Part shown: one piece after another, positions 53,611-60,918 of the stretch
Position numbering within the stretch: position 1 is the stretch's first letter
Layout of the letters: the number at the start of each line of letters is the position of its first letter
Source: Natronoglomus mannanivorans
Lineage (GTDB): Archaea; Halobacteriota; Halobacteria; Halobacteriales; Natrialbaceae
Length of the DNA stretch: 64,000 nt
Assembly: GCA_025517485.1 (NCBI GenBank)
Contig: JAOPKB010000012.1
Span: forward strand, 117,491 to 181,490
Direction of reading: 5' to 3'
Translations under genes and position numbers: made by a program
The notes under the pieces: generated by a model
Told to the model about the DNA's origin: nothing
Seen by the model: only the letters and a program-made list of their open reading frames with translations
The model's database searches: none

Positions 53611-53728
53611 AACCTTCTCCTCGATTCCGTGTAATCTGACTGTGACTGGCCGTCGGGCTCAATCGAGTCACCACAGACGGGGCAAAACAAATCGGGAATT
53701 CGAGCGGAACCGAACGCGTTGAAACCGC

Positions 53729-54370
53729 TCAGTCGCTGGTCGCGACGTCTTCTTCGTCGACGTCGACGGCCGTCGCCTCTTCCTCGGCGATTTCCTCGGG
53801 GTGGGCCTCGAGGGTGGCCTTCTGGATCTCGACACGGCGCAGCGGGTAGATCGTCTTGGCCTCGCCGTAGATCGCCGAGGAGAGTCGGCCCTCGACGACG
53901 CTGTCGATCAGGGCCTCGAAGGTTCGGTCTTCGGCGGCTTCTTCGACCATCTCGACCATCTTTTCGCGGATGGCCTTCTCCTGGCTGGCGTCTGCTTTCT
54001 TGGTCGTAAACGCGACCGGCTGGATCTGGACGCGGTAGTCGTCCGTCGTGAGGACGGTGACGTAGGCCTCGATCTTGGAGGCGCCGCGGCGAACCAGCGA
54101 GCGCAGGTAGTCGCGGGTCAGCGAGTGCTTCTCGAACTCGGTGTAGGCGGCGTCGCTGCCGACGTCCGTGATTCGGAAGGTGAGCTTGGTGTTGTTCTCG
54201 CTGGCGTTGTTCGTCAGATCGCCGAGCGTCGTTTCGATGGTTCGGTCGTATACCTGTTCGGGTTCGTCAGCGGGGGTCTCGCCGAGCTCCTGTCGGTCGA
54301 ACTGCTCCGGTGCGAGTACGGTGTACCACCGCTTCTCCTGTTTGCTTCGTGAAACTGATCGTTCACTCAT
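53729..54370 (-). CDS. rps3ae: Ribosomal protein S3Ae
   Basis: A small-subunit ribosomal protein found in archaea and eukaryotes (eS1). It is 213 residues. KRWYTVLAPEQFDRQELGETPADEPEQVYDRTIETTLGDLTNN is the family's beginning, followed by KLTFRITDVG, RDYLRSLVRRGASKIEAYVTVLTTDDYRVQIQPVAFTTKKA and the acidic C-terminus. It lies downstream of pcc1 with a 9-base gap and is the last gene of the S15-RecJ-like-Pcc1-S3Ae cluster, a conserved haloarchaeal order. Confidence 0.96.
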   Translation of the reverse strand: MSERSVSRSKQEKRWYTVLAPEQFDRQELGETPADEPEQVYDRTIETTLGDLTNNASENNTKLTFRITDVGSDAAYTEFEKHSLTRDYLRSLVRRGASKIEAYVTVLTTDDYRVQIQPVAFTTKKADASQEKAIREKMVEMVEEAAEDRTFEALIDSVVEGRLSSAIYGEAKTIYPLRRVEIQKATLEAHPEEIAEEEATAVDVDEEDVATSD

Positions 54371-54379
54371 GTGTTGAAT

Positions 54380-54640
54380 CTAATCTCTGTTGCTATCTGC
54401 AGCCGCATCCGCGTGTCGATGTTCGTCCGCGTGCTGTGCCACTGTGGTCGCAACGTCTACGTTGACCACGTAATCGTCCACCGTCGCGTGCAAGCCGCCG
54501 GTCGTCTCGCGTTCGATTCGCGTACAGACCGCGTCGCCGTCGACCGTCGTCTCCATCTCCGCGGTGTTGTCGGGGGCGATCGCCGCCGCGACGAGTTCCG
54601 GATCGTCGTGTGTCGTCCGGATCGTCGCTCGGCGGGTCAT
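54380..54640 (-). CDS. pcc1: KEOPS complex subunit Pcc1
   Basis: A small subunit of KEOPS, the complex that makes the t6A modification of tRNA. It is 86 residues. MTRRATIRTTHDDPELVAAAIAPDNTAEMETTVDGDAVCTRIERETTGGLHATVDDYVVNVDVA matches the Pcc1 fold of two beta strands, helix and beta strands. Its ATG overlaps the stop of the RecJ-like gene by 4 bases. Pcc1 forms dimers that hold the Kae1 subunits. The C-terminus is a His/Ala/Asp-rich tail. Confidence 0.9.
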   Translation of the reverse strand: MTRRATIRTTHDDPELVAAAIAPDNTAEMETTVDGDAVCTRIERETTGGLHATVDDYVVNVDVATTVAQHADEHRHADAAADSNRD

Positions 54641-55923
54641 AGCGTCTCCCTCACTGCCGAGATGATGGTCGCGTCGTCGACGTCGGCGGCGTCGAACCGG
54701 ACGTACCCACGCCGGCGACCGACGTCGTAGTCGGCTCCCAGCGAGAGGTCGCGGGCGACCGCCTCGAGCGCACCCTCGAGCGGGCGCGCGTCGATCGTCG
54801 CCACCGCGGCCTCGCCATCGCCGATCGCCAGCACGAGCGGTTCCGGCGAGCGGAAGGCGGCCGCGAGTCGCGCGACCGTCTCCACCGGGCCGTCGTCGAC
54901 GCCGACGACGAACAGGCCGTCGTATCGGCCCGTCGAGGCACCGTCGAGTGCCGCGTGTGCACGGCGACCGTGCTCGCGCCAGGCATCGAGTGCGCTCTCG
55001 TGGACGTCGTGGCCCATCGCGAGCGCGACGCCGAGTCCGGGTGCGTGTCGTGCGGTCGCCTCGAGGACGTCGGCGTAGCCGCCGACCGTCGCGAACCTCT
55101 CCGTGGATGTCTCGTAGGGTCGCAGCAGGCGAGCGATCGCGGTCGCCCCGCGAGTCGAGACGTCCTCGTCGCCGACGACGTCGAGGGCGACGACCGAACC
55201 GAGTCGGCGGTGGTCGTCGTCCGTAATCGTCGACTCGGCGTCCGAGTGAGCGTCGGCCTGTGACTTCGAGAGGCCGAGTTCCGCGAGGATCTCGCGCGTC
55301 GCCTCGAGATCGCCCGACCACGGTCCCCGACACTGCGTCGTGTACGCCAGGCCGTCGGCGAGGTCGTCGGTCGGGACGGCGATGCCGGGTCGTCGGGCGA
55401 GGAGCCCGCGGTCGATCGCCGACTCGAGGAGCCACTCGGTTTCGCCAGCGCCGGGTTCGACGCCGGCGGCGAACGCGCCAGCGAGGGCGAGTACCGGATC
55501 CGGTTCGGGTCTGGATCCGGATCCGGCAGTTCGCTCACTCTCGTCGTCGCCTTCCCCTTCGTCTGTGTCCGCATCCGCGTCCGAGTCCGAGTTCGCATCC
55601 GCGAGTTCACCCACGAGATCGCAGGCGAGCAGGCTCGCGGGCCGATCGCTGGCCTCGAGCTGTCTGACCTGATCGGTCGAAGCGTCGGAGGCGCCGACGA
55701 CGATCGTGAGGTCGTCGCCGTCCGTCGCACGAGTCGTCCGATCGCCGATCGTCGCCGCAACGCTCACCTGAAACGGGATCGCCCGCCCGTCGAGTGCTCT
55801 CGCGAGCACGCCGCTGGCCGCCAGCGAGTCGCCGTCCGCACGCGCGATGACGCGAACGAAGTCGGCACTCTCGATGGCGGCGGCGGTCGATTCGACGTCG
55901 GCTGGACGACCCGTGGTGGACAT
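54637..55923 (-). CDS. Degenerate RecJ/Cdc45-like protein
   Basis: A 428-residue protein of the DHH superfamily. The first motif is ARADGDSLAASG at 27-38, where the normal leading histidine is replaced by arginine or alanine. Where DHH should follow about 100 residues later I read LLACDLVGEL, so the metal site is broken. A low-complexity Ser/Asp/Glu insertion lies at about 113-140 (DSDADADTDEGEGDD), encoded by hexamer repeats. The later part contains an RGYVRFDAADVDD region. Archaea often carry an inactive RecJ copy linked to GINS and CMG helicase (Cdc45-like). It sits between S15 and Pcc1, the usual place in haloarchaea. Confidence 0.8.
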   Translation of the reverse strand: MSTTGRPADVESTAAAIESADFVRVIARADGDSLAASGVLARALDGRAIPFQVSVAATIGDRTTRATDGDDLTIVVGASDASTDQVRQLEASDRPASLLACDLVGELADANSDSDADADTDEGEGDDESERTAGSGSRPEPDPVLALAGAFAAGVEPGAGETEWLLESAIDRGLLARRPGIAVPTDDLADGLAYTTQCRGPWSGDLEATREILAELGLSKSQADAHSDAESTITDDDHRRLGSVVALDVVGDEDVSTRGATAIARLLRPYETSTERFATVGGYADVLEATARHAPGLGVALAMGHDVHESALDAWREHGRRAHAALDGASTGRYDGLFVVGVDDGPVETVARLAAAFRSPEPLVLAIGDGEAAVATIDARPLEGALEAVARDLSLGADYDVGRRRGYVRFDAADVDDATIISAVRETL

Positions 55924-55938
55924 TGTCGTCTCCGGAAT

Positions 55939-56415
55939 CTACCGCGAGTCGGGCTCGAGCAGTTCCTTCGCGGTCTCGTAGGAGTACGTGAACTCGGGAG
56001 CGAGTTGATCGCCACGGTAGTACTTGACCAGTCGGCGCACCTTCGACTCGGTGTTCTGGAGCGCGCGCTTGTTCTGGTAGTCCTGACCGTTCTCCTGGAC
56101 GTGCTCGCGCAGTCGGATTGCTCGCTCCATCAGGTTCCGCAGGTCCTCGGGGAGGTCCGCTTTGGCGTCGTTCTCCTCGAGGATCTCGGTGATCTTCTTG
56201 CCGGTCGCCAGCTTGACGTCGGGCACGGGGGTGCCGGTGACGCCTTCGTCACGCAGCTTCATGCCGATCTGGCTGGGGTCGTGGCCCTGGTCTGCGAGTT
56301 CGACGACTCGCTGTTCGATCTCGTCTTCGTCGACGTCGCTCCACTCCGGTGGGTCGTCTGCCGCGGGTTTGTCCGAACCGGACGTTCCCCGACGGCGGGT
56401 GTGCATTCGTGCCAT
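55939..56415 (-). CDS. rps15: Ribosomal protein S15
   Basis: A small-subunit ribosomal protein (uS15), 158 residues. MARMHTRRRGTSGSDKP is the usual archaeal N-terminus. The family core is LRDEGVTGTPVPDVKLATGKKITEILEENDAKADLPEDLRNLMERAIRLREHVQENGQDYQNKRALQNTESKVRRLVKYYRG. The ATG at 56415 is preferred over the upstream one at 56478. It is the first gene of the S15-RecJ-like-Pcc1-S3Ae cluster; a 438-base gap lies upstream. Confidence 0.95.
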   Translation of the reverse strand: MARMHTRRRGTSGSDKPAADDPPEWSDVDEDEIEQRVVELADQGHDPSQIGMKLRDEGVTGTPVPDVKLATGKKITEILEENDAKADLPEDLRNLMERAIRLREHVQENGQDYQNKRALQNTESKVRRLVKYYRGDQLAPEFTYSYETAKELLEPDSR

Positions 56416-56853
56416 TGTTGAGGATAGGAATCGCACTGACCGCCCAGTCGTGAATCCGGCTACCGCTGCCGGGTGCACTTCCGCAATCCCGAGCCGTCTA
56501 CAACAGACGCGAGACGGCGAGTCAGATTTGCGGCCGTGCGCTTCCCACCCGTCCTTTCCGGGTCGGAGACTAAAGGGTTTCTACACGGATTTCGGTGAGC
56601 CTCGAGTGTCACGTGTCGAACGCCCCATCGAAATCACCCGCAGGAAGCGTCACTCGAGCGAAGAGCCGTTCGGAGGTGGGAGATCGGTATCACAGGGTGT
56701 CCGGGGGACGCAGACGAGCGTCCGCGAGATCCGTCTCGATCGCGACAGGGCGGAATCGGGTGGAACAGAACGGTACGCACCTCCTGTCCCGTCCCCCGGC
56801 AAGCGCAAGTCTCTCGTGTTTTTTCGGTCGCGCCCGTCGTCTACATCGAAACC
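56416..56853. other. Intergenic region upstream of rps15
   Basis: A 438-base gap between the S15 gene (minus) and a small plus-strand gene. The longer open frames here are Arg/Ser-rich and unconvincing. It must hold the promoter of the ribosomal cluster, although I see no clear TATA box. Confidence 0.45.
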
Positions 56854-57054
56854 ATGTCGACGACAGGTAACCGGGCGAACACGCTCAAGAACGCGAGTAC
56901 CGTGACGACAGTGATCGACGCGATGATGGAGTTCGCGAAGGGCAGACGCGGAAGCGGCCTCCTGTTGCTCGGTGCCGCCGCGCTCTCCTCGCGCGTTCCC
57001 GGCATCGGGACGGTTACGTCGTTGCTCCTTCGGGCGTATCGCCGACTTCGGTAG
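56854..57054 (+). CDS. Small hydrophobic/basic protein
   Basis: A 66-residue protein. The start NRANTLKNASTVTTVIDAMMEFAKGRRGSG is followed by one hydrophobic stretch (LLLLGAAALSSRVPGIGTVTSLLL) and a basic end AYRRLR. It might be a single-TM or membrane-associated protein. The ATG at 56854 has no clear ribosome-binding site. It converges with the methyltransferase gene at 57090. No family is recognised. Confidence 0.5.
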   Translation: MSTTGNRANTLKNASTVTTVIDAMMEFAKGRRGSGLLLLGAAALSSRVPGIGTVTSLLLRAYRRLR

Positions 57055-57089
57055 TCGCTAGTCGGACCTAGCGCTGGAACGACGACCAG

Positions 57090-57809
57090 TCAGTCAGAAA
57101 ATCGCATCGCGATACTGTACATCTCCCCGACCGATTCCTCGCCGATCGCCGCCACGAGATCCTCGAGGTCGGCCAGCAGCGGCTCGCGGAGCTCGGTCGG
57201 CAGCTCCTCAGCCCCGGCGCGGGCGACCGCGGCGTGTGCCTCGAGGTGCCTCCGGGTCCACGGCACCGGATCCAGCAGCGTTCGTTCGCGGTCGAACGTC
57301 CAGCCGTGGCCCGCGAACAGCCGCCGGAGCATCGTCGCCGGATAGAACGTCAGATGGGGTCGGCCGCCGACCAGTTCGGCGACCGCGTTCTCGAGGGCGA
57401 ACAGTTCGCGGACGGCGGCGTCGGCGGGGAGCGGTTCGTAGTCGTCGACGACGAGGTGACAGCCCGCCGCGGCGACTCGCGTCAGTTCCGTCGCGACGCG
57501 CTCGAGCGCCTGCGGTGTGAGGACGTTGCAGAGGCCGTGAGCGGTGATCACGTCGACGGAATTCGAGGCCAGCGGGAGATCCCGCAGATCGGCTTCCAGC
57601 ACGGCGGTCCGGTCGACCTCCCGACGACCGACGCGCTCGGAGACCGTGCTAGCGTGGTTCGCGTCGTTCGTGACCGCGTAGACGCGGGCGGCATCGGCGG
57701 CGAGCAATCCGGCCGTCGTGTTACCGACGCCCGCACCGGCCTCGAGACAGGTCGCGCCGGCGATCGGGCGGTCCTCGAGTGCCGTCGTGACGGTGGTTGG
57801 GACGTCCAT
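57090..57809 (-). CDS. Class I SAM-dependent methyltransferase
   Basis: A 239-residue methyltransferase. Motif I is CLEAGAGVGNTTAGLLAADAARVYAVTND (about 20-48), motif II VLEADLRDLPLASNSVDVITAHGLCNVLTP, and motif III AAGCHLVVDDYEPLP. A helical C-terminal region (about 165-235) with FYPATMLRRLFAGHGWTFDRERTLLDPVPWTRR probably binds substrate. It is the first of two neighbours on the minus strand and lies 57 bases downstream of the aldo/keto reductase gene. The substrate is unknown. Confidence 0.85.
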   Translation of the reverse strand: MDVPTTVTTALEDRPIAGATCLEAGAGVGNTTAGLLAADAARVYAVTNDANHASTVSERVGRREVDRTAVLEADLRDLPLASNSVDVITAHGLCNVLTPQALERVATELTRVAAAGCHLVVDDYEPLPADAAVRELFALENAVAELVGGRPHLTFYPATMLRRLFAGHGWTFDRERTLLDPVPWTRRHLEAHAAVARAGAEELPTELREPLLADLEDLVAAIGEESVGEMYSIAMRFSD

Positions 57810-57866
57810 TGTCGCGATTCGGATTCACGGTCTCGTGAATTCTCGGTTTCGGAACTGAGACCCAAG

Positions 57867-58751
57867 TCAGTGATGCAACTGTTCGGGAACCGGACTCTCC
57901 TCGTGGCGTAGTCGCTCGATCAGCGAGCGCCGGGCGGCCTCGTCCATGCCGTCGTAGCGGCTGGCGGCGTCGAGGATCATCGCGACGAGCTTCGGGTCAC
58001 CCGCGTTGATGACGCTCGTCAACCCGCTCGAGGCCGCGAAGTCGAACCGCTCTTCGATCTCGGCGGGCGTGTCGACGGGCTCGTACCAGTTCGCGTACGG
58101 GCGGTCGGCTTCGGGCAACTCGTCGGTCGAGGGCCACGGCCCCTTCGCGAACGCCTTGATTCCGAGGGTGCCGATCCCCTCCTCGTCCGCGCGCTCGAGG
58201 ACCGCCTCGTAGTCGTGATCGTCGTCGTCTTTCCCCGCGACGACCGGGTTCATCGGGAACATCAGCGTCTCGAGGTCGTCGATACGGTCGATCGCCTCGA
58301 GGATGAGCTGGGGGTTGCCGTGGCTGGTGAGTCCGATGTGGTCGACGACTCCGTCTTCTTTGGCCTCCCGGAACGCTTCGAGCGCCCCGTCCTCTCCCGT
58401 GATCGTCTCGAGTTCGTGTTCGTACTCGAGGCCGTGGACCTGGTAGAGTTCGATGTGGTCGGTCTCGAGGCGCTCCAGTGACGCCTCGAGTTTCGCTTTC
58501 GCTCCCTCGTAGTCTCGTTCTTGGGTCTTGCAGCCGAGAAAGATCTCCTCGCGGTGCTGGTTCAGTTTCGGTGCCAGTTTCACTTCGGCGTCACCGTAGG
58601 TCGGTGCCACGTCGAAGTGGTTGATCCCGCGGTCGAGGACGAGTTCGACCATCTGGTCTGCACCCTCCTGCTCGAGCCAGTTGAGCGCGATGGCGCCGAA
58701 GGTCATGACGGTGCTGTCGTGGCCAGTCTCGCCGAGTGGGCGCGTCTGCAT
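57867..58751 (-). CDS. Aldo/keto reductase
   Basis: An NADPH-dependent oxidoreductase with the TIM-barrel AKR fold, 294 residues. The start LGETGHDSTVMTFGAIALNWLEQEGAD is typical. GINHFDVAPTYGDAEVKLAPKL carries the catalytic aspartate and tyrosine; the lysine lies in FLGCKTQERD; and the histidine is in ELYQVHGLEY. HIGLTSHGNPQLILEA is the next conserved stretch. All four catalytic residues are present. It ends in a short helical tail, and a TATA-like sequence lies about 24-29 bases upstream. Substrate unknown. Confidence 0.92.
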   Translation of the reverse strand: MQTRPLGETGHDSTVMTFGAIALNWLEQEGADQMVELVLDRGINHFDVAPTYGDAEVKLAPKLNQHREEIFLGCKTQERDYEGAKAKLEASLERLETDHIELYQVHGLEYEHELETITGEDGALEAFREAKEDGVVDHIGLTSHGNPQLILEAIDRIDDLETLMFPMNPVVAGKDDDDHDYEAVLERADEEGIGTLGIKAFAKGPWPSTDELPEADRPYANWYEPVDTPAEIEERFDFAASSGLTSVINAGDPKLVAMILDAASRYDGMDEAARRSLIERLRHEESPVPEQLHH

Positions 58752-58774
58752 ACCCGGTGGTCGGTGTGTGGCTC

Positions 58775-58780
58775 AATAAG
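58775..58780 (-). promoter_or_regulatory. TATA box of aldo/keto reductase gene
   Basis: On the minus strand it reads CTTATT, 24-29 bases before the ATG at 58751. This fits a leaderless transcript. Confidence 0.45.
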
Positions 58781-58820
58781 TGTGTGTCTCGCGGACAACG
58801 ATAACTCGGTCGGATGTCGA

Positions 58821-58900
58821 AACGAGACAAGACGAAACGACACGAGACGACACGAGACGACACGAGACGACACGAGACGGCACGAGACGACACGACAGGG
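58821..58900 (+). repeat. Tandem decamer repeat
   Basis: Unit CACGAGACGA is repeated in register from about 58841 to 58890 (five near-perfect copies, one with G in place of the last A), flanked by two degenerate copies upstream and one downstream. It lies in the divergent gap between the aldo/keto reductase (start 58751) and lemA (start 59100) genes. The unit is too short and without spacers for CRISPR. Confidence 0.85.
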
Positions 58901-59065
58901 ACCAGCTCTCGAGTGTTCGACCACGGATCATCACACGCACCCGGCCCTAGGGTCGCAACACTGGCTCAGTCGACGTAACCGCTACGAGCGAGTCGATGCC
59001 GCACACTATATGAGCCCATTTTCGAGTGAGAGTATCTCCGAGAAGGGATAATTTTGTACCGAAGT

Positions 59066-59073
59066 GTATATAT
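59066..59073 (+). promoter_or_regulatory. TATA-like box of lemA
   Basis: GTATATAT lies about 27-34 bases before the ATG at 59100. A second AT-rich stretch (AAATATATAG at 59079-59088) follows close behind. Which is used cannot be decided by eye. Confidence 0.45.
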
Positions 59074-59099
59074 CTAAGAAATATATAGTCTGCAGACAC

Positions 59100-59684
59100 A
59101 TGTTGTTGATACTCACGATCGTCGTGTTGTTCGCGATCGTACTCGGGGGCATCATCGCCGTCTGGTACGGAATCAACCTGTACAATAGTCTGATCGATCT
59201 CGCAGAGCGCGTCGACAAACACTACGCCGACATCGATACGTCGTTACAGCGGCGCAACGACGAACTGGACGGCGTCATCGCGTTCGCGAAGAAAGCGCTG
59301 GATCAGGAGGATATGTACGTCGAACTCGCACGGGCGCGCGAACAGGCCAGCGGCGCACAGACCCCGGGAGAGCAGGCTGCAGCCGATCAACAAGTCCAAC
59401 AGGCGCTGATGAACTTCGAATCGCGGGTCGAAGACTATCCGGACCTCGACGGGACGAGCGAGATGTTCGATCAGATCGAGAGCGTCAAAGCGATCGAAGC
59501 GGACATCCAGGACAAACGGACCGTCTACAACGACATCGTGACCCGGTTCAATACTCGGATCAAACAGTTCCCACACGTCGTGCTCGCCCAGCAACTCGGC
59601 TACGAGGACAAAGAACACTTCGAGGCCGAAGAGAGCGCTCGAGACGCACCCGACTACGAGGAGAAACTGGGCGTCGCCGCCTGA
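59100..59684 (+). CDS. lemA: LemA family protein
   Basis: A 194-residue protein with one N-terminal transmembrane helix (about 2-24) and an extended four-helix domain in the cytoplasm or cell wall space. GGIIAVWYGINLYNSLIDLAERVDKHYADIDTSLQRRNDELDGVIAFAKKAL is the diagnostic LemA segment. VYNDIVTRFNTRIKQFPHVVLAQQLGYEDKEHFEAEE is the conserved C-terminal part. The ATG at 59100 lies close behind TATA-like sequences, so a leaderless transcript is likely. It precedes a GIDE-like membrane protein by 9 bases, an association known from bacterial LemA loci. Confidence 0.92.
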   Translation: MLLILTIVVLFAIVLGGIIAVWYGINLYNSLIDLAERVDKHYADIDTSLQRRNDELDGVIAFAKKALDQEDMYVELARAREQASGAQTPGEQAAADQQVQQALMNFESRVEDYPDLDGTSEMFDQIESVKAIEADIQDKRTVYNDIVTRFNTRIKQFPHVVLAQQLGYEDKEHFEAEESARDAPDYEEKLGVAA

Positions 59685-59693
59685 TCGAAGACG

Positions 59694-60770
59694 ATGAGTG
59701 CAAGTGCAGTGGGATACCCGAACACGGGCGGAATCGAACTCGCGTTCACGTGGGGTGGAGCGATCGGAAGTGGCGACGCAACGGCGGTACCGGCTTCGGC
59801 AGTTTTAGAGTCGGAGAGGGGGGCGGGCCCAGTACCGACACCGGGAGCAGCGACTGGTCTGGACCCAGCACCGCTGTTCCTGTTCGACACCGTGTTCGGC
59901 TACGCGCTCCTGTTTCTGGTCGGGCTATTTCTCGTCTACACCGGCTTTCGAAAGTACAAGACGAGCCAATTGATCGCGAACACGCCGACACAGAACATTC
60001 GGTCGCTCGCGGGCGGGCGAGCGGAGATCGTCGGCACTGCGACGCCCGGCGACGACCTCGTCGAGAAACCGATCTCGGAAGGGAAGTGCCTCTACGCACA
60101 GTATCGAGTCGAGGAGCGTCGAACGATCCGACTCGGCAAGGGAAACAAAAAGAAGTGGCGCGTCTGGGTCGCCGTCGACGAGGGCGAGATCGGTCACGAG
60201 TTCTACGTCGAAGACGAGACGGGGACGGTCCCGATCGACCCGACGGACGTCGACCTCACGGTCGACGACGCCAACACGACTCGAACGACGGTCAGAACCG
60301 ACGAAGAGACACCCGAGGCCGTCGCCCAATTCGAGTCGAACCGACCCGATGGACAGTCCGAGAGCATCGGCCAGCGAATCGTCGACGAACTGCACCCGGC
60401 CAACATCAGTTTGCGATCGATGCTCCGGTTGTACGCGATCGTCAGCGCACCGCTGTGGACGCTCGTGAGCAACGTCAACCCGTCCAAACGCCGGCGACGC
60501 TACACCGAGTGGGTCGTCGAACCGGGCGAAGACGTCTACGTCTTCGGCAACGCCAAAGAACAGACGGACAAATCCGAGTCGGCGATCACCACCGACGAGC
60601 GCCTCGTAATGACCAGAGACGAGATGACACGGCGATTCGTTATCTCCGACGCAGGAGACGAGGCTGGCGCGGCGAAGTCGTTACGTCGGCAGACGCCGCT
60701 GTGGATGGGCGGCGGCGTCCTCCTCAGTATCGCCTCCCTGTATCTCATGTTGGTCCTGCTCGGACTCTGA
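59694..60770 (+). CDS. GIDE-like membrane protein following LemA
   Basis: A 358-residue protein. An N-terminal region with an Ala/Gly/Pro-rich stretch leads to a helix (about 63-82), followed by a soluble domain (about 95-230) and a second and third hydrophobic region (about 243-258 and 333-354). The soluble part contains GRAEIVGTATPGDDLVEKPISEGKCLYAQYRVEERRTIR and FYVEDETGTVPIDPTDVDL, the pattern of the GIDE domain that occurs in eukaryotic MUL1-type ubiquitin ligases and in prokaryotic LemA neighbours. The RING finger is missing. Function unknown. It is coupled to LemA by a 9-base gap. Confidence 0.8.
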   Translation: MSASAVGYPNTGGIELAFTWGGAIGSGDATAVPASAVLESERGAGPVPTPGAATGLDPAPLFLFDTVFGYALLFLVGLFLVYTGFRKYKTSQLIANTPTQNIRSLAGGRAEIVGTATPGDDLVEKPISEGKCLYAQYRVEERRTIRLGKGNKKKWRVWVAVDEGEIGHEFYVEDETGTVPIDPTDVDLTVDDANTTRTTVRTDEETPEAVAQFESNRPDGQSESIGQRIVDELHPANISLRSMLRLYAIVSAPLWTLVSNVNPSKRRRRYTEWVVEPGEDVYVFGNAKEQTDKSESAITTDERLVMTRDEMTRRFVISDAGDEAGAAKSLRRQTPLWMGGGVLLSIASLYLMLVLLGL

Positions 60771-60816
60771 GACGAAGGGAACGAGGTGGGGCTGGGATCG
60801 GGAACGGGACAGAGAC

Positions 60817-60848
60817 TGGGACTGAAACTGAAACTGAAACTGGAACTG
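60817..60848 (+). repeat. Intergenic hexamer repeat
   Basis: Imperfect tandem AACTGA/GACTGA/GGACTG-type hexamers fill 60817-60848 in the 148-base gap between the GIDE-like and the Gly/Ser-rich membrane genes. It resembles the coding microsatellites elsewhere in the window but is not inside an obvious gene. Confidence 0.6.
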
Positions 60849-60918
60849 AGACGACGACCGAAAACCGTTCGACTCGAGTCCGCGCTGTCTGTCGACGACC
60901 ACCGAGAGACGATGAAAC

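Noticed and set aside
53610..53690. FCPVCGDSIEPDG stretch considered as an independent zinc-finger gene.
   Set aside because: The readable stretch is too short, lacks a second CxxC pair in the same frame and has no promoter; it is listed only as part of a possible IS remnant.
58821..58900. Decamer array considered as a CRISPR.
   Set aside because: The repeat is 10 bases and has no spacers; no cas genes are in the window.
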